Part shown: one piece after another, positions 39,201-43,705 of the stretch
Numbering within the stretch: position 1 is the first letter of the stretch
How the letters are laid out: every line of letters starts with the position of its first letter
NCBI RefSeq assembly: GCF_050624435.1
Contig: NC_134540.1
Location: 106,173,739-106,237,738 of the forward strand
DNA: 64,000 nt
Direction: 5' to 3'
Origin: Tenrec ecaudatus
Taxonomy: Eukaryota; Chordata; Mammalia; Afrosoricida; Tenrecidae
The notes under the pieces: model-generated
The model's database searches: none
What the model was told of the DNA's origin: nothing
Seen by the model: only the letters and a program-made list of their open reading frames with translations
Made by a program: the position numbers and the translations under genes

Positions 39201-42028
39201 CTTCCTATTCCCATATATGGTTATAATCTTGGAAACCCGCAGGGGACTTGCTATGAGTCAGCATTGACTCAAGGGCAGTGAACTTTAAGGTTTTCCTGGT
39301 CATAAGAGCCAGCAGAGTCTACATTCTGAAACAGCAGAAGGATATCAACTATTCATAATAGTGTTCGTCTGCAGGTTTGAGTCCTCATGTTTCCATTGAT
39401 GTTGTTTTGTAGCTCCCAGTACATATGTGGAATCCATCCTGGTTTTGAAACAAGATAACACAAAAGAACAAAAGACAAGTTTAGAAGAAAAATAATTATT
39501 AATTAACTTTAGGCTAGCAAGACACAGTGTGCTGGTGCCTGAATTGCTTCATTTCTGAACCATGTCATCAAAACTACAGTTCGAGTCACTGTGGTCACGC
39601 AGCAGTTCAATTGCCTAGCAATCTGAGATTTGTGGTGTCAGCCGGCAAAGTGAGTGGAATCACCCCTCACTGCAATAAGCTGTCTCACGCTCAGGGGTGA
39701 CTATCATTTAGGCGACAAGGACATGGAGAGAGGTTGCAATCAAATGACAGGGGAGCTCCCAGAACAGCAAGCTTGCTGCCAGAGATCAGCTTCTGTCTGA
39801 AGGGGGAACATGTCGTATGCGATGACTCTGCTCTCAAAGAGGAGTTGGTTCCTAGTAGATTTGTCAGCCAGCAAAGATGACAGCTTTGCAGATGCCCGTT
39901 GAAATGTTGTGTGTGCTCCAGCATCAGTTTTTGGGCGTACGGCTCCCCGCGTGGTTATCCTTTGGCCCAGCCCGACTCTGCAAAGCCATTTCGGCACTTG
40001 GCTGCTTCATGAAATGAGCCTACAAGGTGTATTACCCTGCTCTGCCGTTGCCTCGGGTTCAGATTCCCTGTGCTTTGTGCCCGCAGGCTCCTTCCAACAT
40101 GAAGTCGGTGCTGCAAGCAGGGTGGCTGCTGACCGTGGCTGTTGGCAACATCATTGTGCTGATTGTGGCAGGGGCCGGCCAGTTCAGCGAGCAGGTACTG
40201 GGTGGAAAGGGGGGTTGGGCGTTCCTGTCTTCTCTGTGGGTGGTCATCATGGCCACTCTCTCAGCTGCCATCTGGGCGTGGTCATCTGGGTGAATGGGGG
40301 ACTGAAATTGCCGGACCCCCCAGCTAAGGCTGGAAATCATGCGGTTGGACACTGAAATAGACAATAACAGGATTGGGTTAACACTTTTGGTTTATTATCA
40401 AAGGAAAGGTCTTTTCCTGGCTTATGTTTCTGGCCTGTCAGGCTATCAGAAAAATACTCTATACTTGGGCATTCAAGAAAAGCTGGTCACTTTAGCTTTG
40501 GGGCAGTCGCTGACCACTGTGCATCTGCCCGATGGCAGCCACCAGCCACTCTATCTGTATAGCTCCCTGGTGCTAAGCCAGACATTTTACTCAGAAGTTT
40601 TCATAATACAGCCATCCCTCAGAATATTGCAGTGTCGGTTCCCTGAAGCGGCTATCGCAATAAAGAGAGTCACATGGAGTTTCTGGTTTCCCAGGGCATC
40701 TGCAAGTCATCCTTATACGAGATGATCATTTATTAAGTGTGTAGGAGCCCTGGTGGTGTAGTGGTTATGAGTTAGGCTGCAGTCCGCAAGGTCAGCAGTT
40801 CAAAACCACCAGCAGCTCCTTAGGGAGAAAGATGTGGCTTTCTACTCCCGTAAAGTCTCCGAAACCCACAGGGGCAGTTCTGCCCTGCCCTAGAGGGTCG
40901 CTATGAGTGGGTATTGATTCGAGGGTATTGAGAGTTGTTTTGTTTGTTTTTTTAATTGTGTAACAGCATTATGAAAAAGTTTGAAATATTTTGAGGATGA
41001 TTGAAATGTGACCCAGGGACATGAAGCGAAGTGAGCACACGCTGGGGGTGGGGGTGGGGGGCGGCGCTGAGAGATTTGCTAGAGGCATGGTTGCCACAAA
41101 TCTTCCATTTCTTCTTCTTAAACAAACCAACAAAAGCATACACACACATTATCCTCGTGGCACAACGAAGCAAACTGCAGTAAAGCAAGGTATGCCTGTA
41201 CCTAATGTCAGCACTATTCTAAAGAATGCTGGAAGTTTCCACCTTAGTTGAGATGGGTCTTTTCTGTCAGGCAGGCAGCCAACCCAGCTCTTCAGCCTCT
41301 CGGAACTCGTAAGGGATGGTGTCTACTGATGCCACGTTCTCCTCAGCTCCAGGTGCTGCCAAGGAGAGGGACAGGATGGAGGGACAGCACATTTTCACTC
41401 CCTCAAGGATATTAATAGACACTCTCTGGTCCCCACCTTCCAGGGGCCAGCTATATATGTTTCCGAAGGCGAGTGGTCAGAAATGTTGTTTCCCATCTGA
41501 TAGTTTGGGCTTCTAGCCCATTGTGCTATCAGGATAACATGACCTGCTAACTTGGGCGGTCAAGAAACGCTGGTCGCGCTGGCTTGGTGGCAGTCACTGA
41601 CCACGGTGCACCGTGCGGTAACGGCCACCAGCCGCTCTGCTGCTGCTGCATGTGATAGTAGCCCACTGGTTTTCCATGATACGTTAAAGTATCCTCCTGC
41701 CTTTGGAGATCGCAGGAAAATTTACATGAGAGATAGCTACATGAGTATAACATGCGGTTTGTTTGTTTTGTCTGCCCCCCCCACCCCACCTTCTTGGTGG
41801 TAACTCCCAATTCCTTTGAAGTGGGCGGAGTACATTCTGTTCGCTGCATTACTTCTGGCCGTCTGCATCATATTTGCCATCATGGCTCGATTCTATACGT
41901 ACGTCAATCCGGCCGAGATCGAAGCTCAATTTGATGAGGAGGAGGAGGAGGCAGAGGAGAAGAAGAAGAACTTTGAAAAGAATGACCAGTTTGGTGTAAA
42001 GGAGCCCACCTCACAGACCCAGATGTGA
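4987..42028 (+). CDS. SLC15A1: SLC15A1 (PEPT1) proton-coupled oligopeptide transporter, exons 2-23, 5' incomplete
   Basis: PEPT1 imports di- and tripeptides and peptide-like drugs with protons across apical membranes of gut and kidney epithelium (family knowledge). Join: 4987-5003, 5330-5411, 5523-5664, 7054-7173, 9072-9171, 9432-9522, 13512-13595, 18116-18198, 21634-21720, 22375-22464, 25143-25187, 25360-25392, 25477-25565, 26307-26388, 32325-32444, 33832-33978, 34815-34864, 36590-36697, 36820-36925, 37992-38135, 40087-40194, 41822-42028. All introns are GT-AG and all phases match, giving 2,135 nt; with an assumed exon 1 ending ATGG the product is 712 residues. Human numbering is kept through about residue 400: ExxER at 23-27, N50, H57, Y64, H121, Y167, W294 and D341 are all present. 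The TM10 glutamate falls at 594 (human 595). Twelve membrane segments and a large glycosylated loop (about 384-583) match the family. No in-frame stop or frameshift was seen, so the gene looks functional. Confidence 0.97.
5330..5411 (+). CDS. SLC15A1: SLC15A1 exon 3 (residues 8-35, TM1)
   Basis: It encodes TM1 with the ExxER motif (E23, E26, R27; seen as NEFCERFSYYGMR), which couples proton and peptide binding in the POT family. The acceptor is TTGGCAG and the donor GGTAAC. It ends one base into the Ala35 codon. Confidence 0.97.
5523..5664 (+). CDS. SLC15A1: SLC15A1 exon 4 (residues 35-82, TM2)
   Basis: It carries the glycosylation sequon N50-L-S, the essential proton-site histidine H57 (AIYHTF) and Y64. 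It ends with the PTR2 family signature GALIADSWLGKFK. The donor is AA|GTGAGT. The 110-bp intron 3 before it is the shortest large-phase intron of the 5' half. Confidence 0.97.
6130..6495 (+). mobile_element. LINE (L1-type) 3' end, 5'-truncated
   Basis: It runs from 'GATACCAGGAGGATTAGG' through 'TCAAGGGTTCATGAGGGAGG' to 'GCCCCCAATAAAAGTATTTT' and an A-rich tail. It sits in intron 4 of SLC15A1. Confidence 0.85.
7054..7173 (+). CDS. SLC15A1: SLC15A1 exon 5 (residues 82-122, TM3)
   Basis: It reads TIVSLSIVYTIGQAV and ends in the second conserved histidine, H121. The TM3-TM4 loop (residues about 104-119) differs most from human and has a sequon N117-I-S. The exon is flanked by ACACAG and GTGAGT. 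Confidence 0.96.
7400..7560 (-). repeat. AfroSINE fragment
   Basis: It has 'GGTTCTGAGGCTGTAAATCT', 'CTCATCTTTCTCCCATGGAA' and 'CAACACCACAGGGCTC', the complement of the SINE 5' half. Confidence 0.75.
7727..7912 (+). repeat. AfroSINE, divergent
   Basis: 'GGTCCTCGAGTGGCACAAATGG' is the tRNA-like head and 'AGAATCGACTTGACAGTAGC' the tail. Confidence 0.75.
8605..8935 (+). mobile_element. LINE (L1-type) 3' end, 5'-truncated
   Basis: It has the same module order as the copy at 6.1 kb and ends 'GCCCCCAATAAAAGTATG'. It lies in intron 5, about 130 bp before exon 6. Confidence 0.85.
9072..9171 (+). CDS. SLC15A1: SLC15A1 exon 6 (residues 122-155, TM4)
   Basis: It encodes [32 protein letters not shown], split here as TM4 followed by the conserved FGGDQF cytosolic motif. 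The acceptor is TCTACAG, the donor CAG|GTAAGA, and it ends in phase 0. A (CA)n microsatellite begins about 55 bp after the donor. Confidence 0.97.
9227..9268 (+). repeat. (CA)n microsatellite
   Basis: About 20 CA units with a few CG interruptions, starting about 55 bp after the exon 6 donor. Confidence 0.95.
9432..9522 (+). CDS. SLC15A1: SLC15A1 exon 7 (residues 156-186, TM5)
   Basis: It contains the second PTR2 family signature (FFSIFYLAINAGSL), including Y167, which is critical for transport in human PEPT1. The acceptor is CACTGCAG and the donor AGAG|GTAAAA. The following intron 7 (about 4 kb) carries the minisatellite. Confidence 0.97.
9750..10165 (+). repeat. Two AfroSINE fragments
   Basis: 9,750-9,900 carries 'GGGCCCTGGTGGCATGGTGG' and 'CGGCTGCTAACCTAAAG'. 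10,030-10,165 carries the body and tail 'GGGTTGCCATGAGTTGGCAT'. They may be parts of one copy separated by unrelated sequence. Confidence 0.7.
10550..10690 (+). repeat. MER5A-like hAT fossil
   Basis: 'AAAGTTTGCATTTCCAGCCC', 'CACTGAATCAGATACGCAG' and 'CCCAGGTGATGCTCACACC' follow the family order. It is strongly diverged. Confidence 0.5.
10722..11960 (-). repeat. AfroSINE whose middle has been replaced by a minisatellite
   Basis: 10,722-10,789 is the SINE tail complement (ACCAAACTCACTACCACAGA then TCTATGGGACAGAG). 11,846-11,960 is the SINE head complement (TTCTAAGATTGTGACTCTTT, ACAGGAGTAAAAAACCTCG, GCTGACCTC). Between them the expected short segment is expanded to about 1.05 kb. Confidence 0.8.
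10790..11845 (+). repeat. 21/22-bp minisatellite, about 50 units, in intron 7 of SLC15A1
   Basis: The 21-bp unit type is GGGAAGGTATAAGTGCCCTG-T. The 22-bp variants carry GGGACAGG or GGGACAGGGAGAAG. A higher-order period of 321 bp is visible: the block starting CTATGGGACA at 10,940 recurs at 11,261 with the same order of variants for about 265 bp. Because units are near multiples of three, both strands show long open frames that are not genes. Confidence 0.95.
12095..12290 (+). repeat. hAT-type DNA transposon fossil
   Basis: 'GGGCCAACAAACTATGGCCC' near the start, 'TGTTGTCTGTGGCTGTTTG' in the middle and 'CTATCTGGACCTCTGCTGAA' near the end follow an ancient eutherian non-autonomous hAT family. 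I am not sure of the family name. Confidence 0.6.
12350..12690. repeat. AfroSINE fragments on both strands
   Basis: 12,350-12,450 (+) has 'CAACTGCAAGGCCATCAGTT'. 12,488-12,690 (-) has 'CAAACTGTCATCAAGTTGAT' and runs to 'CACTGTGTCACCAAGGCTC'. A short (+) tail copy follows at about 13,105-13,180. Confidence 0.7.
13512..13595 (+). CDS. SLC15A1: SLC15A1 exon 8 (residues 186-214, TM6)
   Basis: It reads QTCGIHSQQACYPLAFGVPAA and then the start of TM6. Compared with recalled human sequence, the substitutions are minor. The acceptor is TCCCCAG and the donor CTGA|GTAAGT. Confidence 0.96.
14105..14740 (+). mobile_element. LINE (L1-type) 3' end, longer copy
   Basis: It starts within 'CCGAGGGAGGTGGAAGTGGA' and contains 'GTGCAGTATAGCACTGATGA'. 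It ends 'AGAGCTCCAATAAAATGATT'. It lies in intron 8. Confidence 0.85.
15400..16045 (+). mobile_element. LINE (L1-type) 3' end, longer copy
   Basis: 'GCATGGAGTGGAGACCCAAA' starts the recognisable part and 'GGGCCCCCAATAAAAGTATT' ends it. It is a second member of the same family as the copy at 14.1 kb, in the same orientation. Confidence 0.87.
16060..17780. other. Intron 8 remainder, mostly unremarkable
   Basis: Apart from a degraded minus-strand AfroSINE at about 16,825-17,000 I see no named feature. The open frame at 16,378-16,743 has no recognisable domain and no splice context. Confidence 0.5.
17785..17990 (-). repeat. Tigger-like (pogo/mariner) fossil
   Basis: On the minus strand it carries 'GTTTGTGGCAACCCTCCACT', 'GAGCAAATCTCTCGGTGCCA' and 'CTCTGTGTCACAATGTGG', the left part of a Tigger element. 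It ends 125 bp before exon 9. Confidence 0.75.
18116..18198 (+). CDS. SLC15A1: SLC15A1 exon 9 (residues 214-241)
   Basis: It covers the end of TM6 and the first part of the cytosolic loop: VFVIGSGMYKKYKPQG, then NIMAKVVKCIG. The acceptor is GTCTAG and the donor GGC|GTAAGT. The preceding intron 8 is about 4.5 kb. Confidence 0.96.
18625..19093 (-). mobile_element. Two stacked LINE (L1-type) tails
   Basis: The first tail runs 18,625-18,745 (complement ends 'CAATTTATTGGGGCTGATAC'). A second begins at 18,750 ('TTTTACATTTTATTAGGGAC') and extends to about 19,093. Both are in the same orientation, separated by a T-rich linker. Confidence 0.85.
19200..19395 (-). repeat. AfroSINE
   Basis: Tail complement at 19,200-19,260 (GACAGTGGCCCTATAGGACA), then 'TTTTGGTTAGCAGCCCAGCG', the B-box complement. 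Confidence 0.8.
19553..19757 (-). mobile_element. SPIN-like hAT MITE
   Basis: Ends CAGCGGTGCTCAGCC and GGTTGAGAACTGC with internal 'CACATGAGGCACTGTTTGAA' on the minus strand. Unlike the other copies it keeps the inner 'ATCTGATATGCAGGATG' segment. No clear 8-bp duplication could be read. Confidence 0.8.
19925..20095 (-). repeat. AfroSINE
   Basis: 'CCAGAGTCCATGCTGACTCA' starts the tail complement and 'CCACTACACCCCCAGGGCTC' ends the head complement. It is preceded by a short (ACTC)n run at 19,893-19,926. Confidence 0.85.
20400..21185 (+). mobile_element. Older LINE 3' end, Afrotheria-type (probably L1)
   Basis: 'ACTTCTTCGACATATCCTTG', 'AATGGGCAACATTTTCCCAA', 'GGAAGGGCAGGAAAACTGGG' and 'TTGTATATAAACTGTTGGCT' occur in the order I recall for a LINE 3' UTR abundant in elephant-like genomes. 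It ends near 'AATTCAATAAAATG'. The class is recalled, not tested. Confidence 0.6.
21634..21720 (+). CDS. SLC15A1: SLC15A1 exon 10 (residues 242-270)
   Basis: It encodes the basic cytosolic loop between TM6 and TM7 (FAIKNRFRHRSKKFPKREHW, then LDWAKEKYD). The loop is nearly identical to human. The acceptor is CCTTCAG and the donor GAT|GTAAGT; both ends are phase 0. Confidence 0.97.
22375..22464 (+). CDS. SLC15A1: SLC15A1 exon 11 (residues 271-300, TM7)
   Basis: It encodes TM7 with the peptide-pocket tryptophan W294 (PLPMFWALFDQQ). Position 282 is lysine (codon AAG at 22,408-22,410), whereas human has arginine, the charge partner of D341. The acceptor is TTGCAG and the donor CAG|GTAACT. Confidence 0.97.
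23640..24735 (+). mobile_element. LINE (L1-type) 3' end followed by two extra tandem tail copies
   Basis: The main copy runs to 'GAGCCCCTAATAAAATG' at about 24,457. Two further tail segments (about 24,487-24,585 and 24,626-24,722) each repeat 'ATGATTAGGG', 'ATGTGCTTTATACAA' and 'CCCTAATAAAATG' with A/G-rich linkers. A TA-rich run at 23,770-23,815 interrupts the main copy. Confidence 0.85.
25143..25187 (+). CDS. SLC15A1: SLC15A1 exon 12 (residues 301-315)
   Basis: This 45-nt exon reads GSRWTLQATAMSGKI, close to human. The acceptor is an unusual TTTTAAG with an A-containing tract. The donor is ATT|GTAAGT. Confidence 0.93.
25360..25392 (+). CDS. SLC15A1: SLC15A1 exon 13 (residues 316-326)
   Basis: This 33-nt exon reads GIIEIQPDQMQ. 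It has a long pyrimidine tract before TTTTTAG and the donor CAG|GTAGGG. Introns 12 and 13 are only 172 and 84 bp. Confidence 0.93.
25477..25565 (+). CDS. SLC15A1: SLC15A1 exon 14 (residues 327-356, TM8)
   Basis: It encodes TM8: TVNAILIVIMVPIVDGVVYP, then LIAKCGLNF. D341 is kept; in PEPT1 it pairs with residue 282. The acceptor is CTCTAG and the donor TTCAG|GTAGGG. Confidence 0.97.
25820..25841 (+). repeat. (TTG)n microsatellite
   Basis: About seven TTG units in intron 14. Confidence 0.85.
25915..26105 (-). repeat. AfroSINE in intron 14
   Basis: 'AACCCCAAAACTTAAGCCAA' starts the tail complement and 'AAAATACCACCAGGGCTGAG' ends the head complement. Confidence 0.75.
26307..26388 (+). CDS. SLC15A1: SLC15A1 exon 15 (residues 356-383, TM9)
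   Basis: It encodes TM9: SLKKMTVGMFLASMAFVVAA, then IVQVEID. The acceptor is AATCAG and the donor GAC|GTGAGT. The next intron is about 5.9 kb and contains the nested Tigger/LINE block. Confidence 0.97.
27231..27370. repeat. (CA)n microsatellite and adjoining AfroSINE fragment
   Basis: A (CA)n run at about 27,233-27,255 abuts a minus-strand SINE piece (GCTGCCATTAAGTTGATGCC to TCTTTACGGGAGTAGGAAGC). Confidence 0.75.
28205..28390 (-). repeat. AfroSINE
   Basis: 'TACTGCCATCAAGTCAATTC' to 'CCACTACACCACCAGGTCTC', near full length. Confidence 0.85.
29377..29706 (-). mobile_element. LINE (L1-type) tail inserted in the Tigger fossil
   Basis: The complement starts in T-rich sequence and 'TTTAATGGGGGCTTATACAG'. 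It is flanked by CCTGGGTTTTTTGTAC (29,361-29,376) and CCTGGGTTTTGTAC (29,707-29,720), a target duplication differing only in T-run length. Confidence 0.85.
29821..30870 (-). mobile_element. LINE (L1-type) 3' end, about 1.05 kb, inserted in the Tigger fossil
   Basis: The complement begins AATCATTTTATTAGGGAC. Flanks CAAGCTCTTTTTT (29,808-29,820) and CAAGCTCATTTTT (30,871-30,883) form a target duplication with one mismatch. Its 5' part (about 30,450-30,870) contains a tandem duplication of one roughly 240-bp module. Confidence 0.87.
31880..32080 (-). repeat. AfroSINE in intron 15
   Basis: 'CAGTTATTGTCATTTGAGTT' to 'CATAACCCACCAGAC', near full length; contains CCCTGTAGGACAGAGTAG. Confidence 0.85.
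32325..32444 (+). CDS. SLC15A1: SLC15A1 exon 16 (residues 384-423, extracellular loop)
   Basis: It is the first exon of the large extracellular domain between TM9 and TM10. It starts KTLPVFPQGHEIQLQVLNIG and then diverges from human, as expected for this fast-evolving loop. The acceptor is GCTCAG and the donor AAG|GTAAGT. Confidence 0.94.
32605..33225. repeat. AfroSINE copies flanking a MER5-like fossil
   Basis: 32,605-32,790 (-) and 33,115-33,225 (-) are SINE pieces. 32,815-32,960 has 'TTTGAGTCACCTGGGGAACT', which resembles MER5A. A related piece is at about 33,285-33,400. Confidence 0.6.
33428..33450 (+). repeat. Poly(A) tract
   Basis: About 23 consecutive A residues in intron 16, without an attached element I can name. 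Confidence 0.9.
33832..33978 (+). CDS. SLC15A1: SLC15A1 exon 17 (residues 424-472, extracellular loop)
   Basis: It continues the extracellular domain and carries a sequon (PNISIV). It ends in the conserved RYTLLVWDSKSYRV (human RHTLLVWAPNHYQV). The acceptor is CCTACAG and the donor GTG|GTAAGT. It is the longest internal exon here (147 nt). Confidence 0.94.
34467..34656 (+). mobile_element. LINE (L1-type) tail with perfect 15-bp target duplication
   Basis: AAAGAAACAGAGCTC is at 34,452-34,466 and again at 34,657-34,671 with no mismatch. The cleavage context TT/AAAG resembles the L1 endonuclease consensus TT/AAAA. The element ends 'CCCCTAATAAAATG' plus A-rich sequence. It is in intron 17. Confidence 0.92.
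34815..34864 (+). CDS. SLC15A1: SLC15A1 exon 18 (residues 473-489)
   Basis: It reads VKDGLNKKPEKGENGIR, almost identical to human. The acceptor is CTCTTAG and the donor TCAG|GTATAT. A LINE tail with a perfect target duplication lies about 140 bp upstream in the intron. Confidence 0.95.
34945..35560 (-). repeat. Two AfroSINE copies
   Basis: 34,945-35,115 (GCTGCTATCAGCTAGGTTTT to AACCCAGTATGCTCCCAGGG) and 35,365-35,550 (CTCTGCTACCAATTAGTCCA to CAACTATGCCACC). Both are diverged. Confidence 0.7.
35777..35860 (+). repeat. LTR 5'-end fragment, same family as the LTR at 51.1 kb
   Basis: 'TGTCTCGTGGTGGGGCCAGC' and 'GGTCCTCTCTGTGCATTGTC' match the start of the 51,126 LTR. The rest diverges into unassigned sequence. 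A short duplication (GAATCCTTCTGAAAAA and ~35 bp on) precedes it at 35,630 and 35,745. Confidence 0.6.
36590..36697 (+). CDS. SLC15A1: SLC15A1 exon 19 (residues 489-525, extracellular loop)
   Basis: It encodes FVNTFNNNITVVMDGKVYNN and continues to FFPSGV. It has three sequons (NIT, NIS, NAS), matching the heavily glycosylated human loop. The acceptor is CTTTCAG and the donor GT|GTAAGT. Confidence 0.95.
36820..36925 (+). CDS. SLC15A1: SLC15A1 exon 20 (residues 525-560, extracellular loop)
   Basis: It has sequons NIS and NCT and ends LEFGSAYTYIIRRQ. The loop is slightly shorter than human here, shifting later numbering by one. The acceptor is TTAATAG and the donor CAG|GTTAGT. Confidence 0.94.
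37490..37800 (-). repeat. Old LINE tail fragment
   Basis: 'TTGTACAACCGTTACCAATA', 'AAAATATACACAGCAAAACA' and 'CAATTCAACAACTTCCATGT' look like the complement of a diverged L1 3' region. Recognition is from memory. Confidence 0.45.
37992..38135 (+). CDS. SLC15A1: SLC15A1 exon 21 (residues 561-608, TM10)
   Basis: It begins SDGCPKTEEVEDIAPNTVNM and runs into TM10 (FLLTCGEVVFSVTGLEFSYSQ region). The E594 of CGEVV corresponds to human E595, which contacts the peptide amino terminus. The acceptor is ATTTAG and the donor CAG|GTGTTT. An RTE LINE 3' end starts about 60 bp after the donor. Confidence 0.97.
38196..38530 (+). mobile_element. RTE-class LINE 3' end
   Basis: 'GAACTTCATCTCACTTGCTT', 'GGCATGTTTTCAGGAGGGAC', 'GAGATAGATCGACACAGTGA' and 'GCAGTGTTTTGTCCTCTTAT' match the reverse-transcriptase C-terminal region and tail of the Afrotherian RTE. 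The terminal 'GGGGTCACTATGAGTCCGAC' tail is the same as in the AfroSINEs. The frame is broken. It begins about 60 bp after exon 21. Confidence 0.8.
38565..38770 (-). mobile_element. LINE tail, diverged subtype
   Basis: 'ATTGTATTGGGAGCTCTTAC', 'GACATTCCATAGTTCAATTA' and 'CAAAACATTTTCTTTCTTCT'. The same subtype recurs at about 45,890-46,085. Confidence 0.65.
39103..39300 (+). repeat. AfroSINE in intron 21
   Basis: 'GGAGCCCTGCTGGTGTAGTG' head and 'GCTATGAGTCAGCATTGACT' tail; near full length. Confidence 0.9.
40087..40194 (+). CDS. SLC15A1: SLC15A1 exon 22 (residues 609-644, TM11)
   Basis: It encodes APSNMKSVLQAGWLLTVAVG and then NIIVLIVAGAGQFSEQ, covering TM11. The acceptor is CCGCAG and the donor CAG|GTACTG; both ends are phase 0. 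Confidence 0.97.
40743..40950 (+). repeat. AfroSINE in intron 22
   Basis: 'GGAGCCCTGGTGGTGTAGTG' head, 'GGTCAGCAGTTCAAAACCAC' B-box region and 'GCTATGAGTGGGTATTGATT' tail. One of the best preserved copies. Confidence 0.92.
40955..41207 (-). repeat. Tigger-like fossil in intron 22
   Basis: The complement carries 'CAGGCATACCTTGCTTTACT' and 'GTGGCAACCATGCCTCTAGC', the Tigger left end. A related piece at about 40,602-40,690 (GCAATAAAGAGAGTCACATG) may belong to another copy. Confidence 0.7.
41822..42028 (+). CDS. SLC15A1: SLC15A1 exon 23, C-terminus and stop (residues 645-712, TM12)
   Basis: It encodes TM12 (WAEYILFAALLLAVCIIFAI) and the cytosolic tail, ending TSQTQM and TGA at 42,026-42,028. 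The acceptor is TTTGAAG. The tail after FDEE holds a run of Glu then Lys codons (five GAG, GCA, GAG GAG, AAG AAG AAG) and is about five residues longer than human. Confidence 0.96.
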   Translation, partial: WAEYILFAALLLAVCIIFAIMARFYTYVNPAEIEAQFDEEEEEAEEKKKNFEKNDQFGVKEPTSQTQM

Positions 42029-42300
42029 AGGGCCGGAGCCCGGTGGAGGAGAGACTGGATGCAGACACACTGACTTCTGGCCCCAGCTGGTAGGACATGC
42101 CATGGCCGTGGCCCCTGATGGGCACGATTTCAAAACGTTGCCCAAACCAAGTCAGCAGTGAACGTAAAACTTCGGAAGAGTCTTTTTTCTTTTCATTCTT
42201 TCTGTCTTTTTTTTTTTTAAAGAGAAGTCTTATTTAAAACTCAGCCCTTTTACAACACCGACTGTGTACTTCGCATCTCACCCCCTTTCATCCCACAAAG

Positions 42301-42306
42301 AATAAA
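42301..42306 (+). terminator. Proximal poly(A) signal AATAAA of SLC15A1
   Basis: A canonical hexamer lies 273 nt after the stop, with GT-rich sequence about 35-60 nt downstream. It is a plausible cleavage signal for a short-UTR transcript. Confidence 0.6.
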
Positions 42307-43679
42307 GTCGTTGGGGACGAAGGCCCTTGAGAAGTCGGTGCAGTGCTGTGGTCTCTGCACTGTCGCACGATTAAGGAAACATGTGGCGGGAGGGGGGGCC
42401 CATGCTCAGAGTGACTGACATGGTTTCCTGTGGTGGTCTTCTCTGAGAGCCTTCCCTTTCCAGTTTGAATTGTTGGCCCCTACTTCCTTTTAAATCCTGC
42501 ATAAGGCCAAAGGCCATTCGGGTAAGGGCAGAGATTTTTGGAGATTCAACGGCACCAAATAAATTCCTGTTCTTAAAAGTAATTGTCCATGTGTTGTTAG
42601 GGAAGGTGACAGATCTGTAATGGCTGGTGATAAAAGCACAGGACAGTCTCATCCACGTTTCTTCAAAAGCTGATCAAAGCATGCACAGAAGCAAACCCTG
42701 TGGGTGACAAATCGGGGGACGTGAGAGTCACGCTGAGGAGATCTGTTTGTTCCTGGTGCTACAGTGTCCCAGGATGGCACCTGTGAGTGCCTGAGGGCTG
42801 GCGGGCTGCCAGCGCATCCTGAACGGCCTTCTTTATCCCTAACAACCCGTGTTGAAAGGTGCGCCTGTAACAGAGGCTGGCTGGCTGCAGACGTGTGTTC
42901 TCAGGGCACACTTGTCTTAGCGCCATTATGAATCAGAGGCGACTCAATGGCAGGCGGGGAGGGTTGTTGATTGTTTCCTGTTAGTTGCATTAGGGTACTG
43001 TCCATAAAAGGAGCCCATTCAAAACAGTGACTTGCTTCCAAGGAGAACTCCTGAGCTAGTTAAATCCAGGGCAGAAAGGTCAGACCAGAAGGTGATGGTG
43101 CCTGTTGAGGGGCATTCCAATGGGCCCATCTTGATTTTCTCAAAGGATATGGGACAATGGGGGGGGGGGGTAGAACTAGGAAGATGTTTCTAGAAAAATG
43201 AATTGGTGATAAAAGGAAAATTTTCCCGTCACGACACATACCTGCCCATTCTTCAAGGGTAGTAGCCAGGGCTATCCTGGAGAATTACGCTGGGAAACCT
43301 TACCCCATGCACCCCGCACCCCTGATCGTGCCCCCTCAGACTTCTTGTTCCCACAACTCAAAGGACACGCACACGGAACATGATTCGAGTCCCCCCAAAG
43401 ATGTGGAGACAGCTGTTTTGATGTGGTGTGAATGGAAGCACTGGATTCTCTGGGGAAGGTCAGAGAGATGGGAACTTGCCATCCGAAGTGAGCGACATCG
43501 ACGGAGGACGGCTGCATACTTGGGTATTGTAGTTTAGGAAAGTATGTCTACTATTTGTAGTTGTCCTGTCTGACCTCCCTCCCAGATCTGTAGGTTTCTT
43601 TTATCTCCAGGCTCTGTGTGTGCATGCATGCGTGCACCGCCTTGTGTTTTTCTCAGTGTTCCTGAGAACTTATTGCTTG

Positions 43680-43685
43680 AATAAA
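43680..43685 (+). terminator. Distal poly(A) signal AATAAA of SLC15A1
   Basis: A canonical hexamer is followed 30-50 nt later by a strong TG-rich downstream element (near 43,720-43,738). This would give a 3' UTR of about 1.7 kb. Confidence 0.55.
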
Positions 43686-43705
43686 AATGTTCCACAACGT
43701 TAACA

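Larger units (their letters stand above)
42029..43705 (+). other. SLC15A1: SLC15A1 3' untranslated region
   Basis: The sequence after the stop has no further exon. It probably ends either near 42,325 (proximal poly(A) signal) or near 43,705 (distal). It contains T-rich and A-rich stretches near 42,190-42,230, a degraded SINE tail near 42,920-42,975 and a G-run near 43,159-43,170. The true end cannot be decided without transcripts. Confidence 0.7.
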
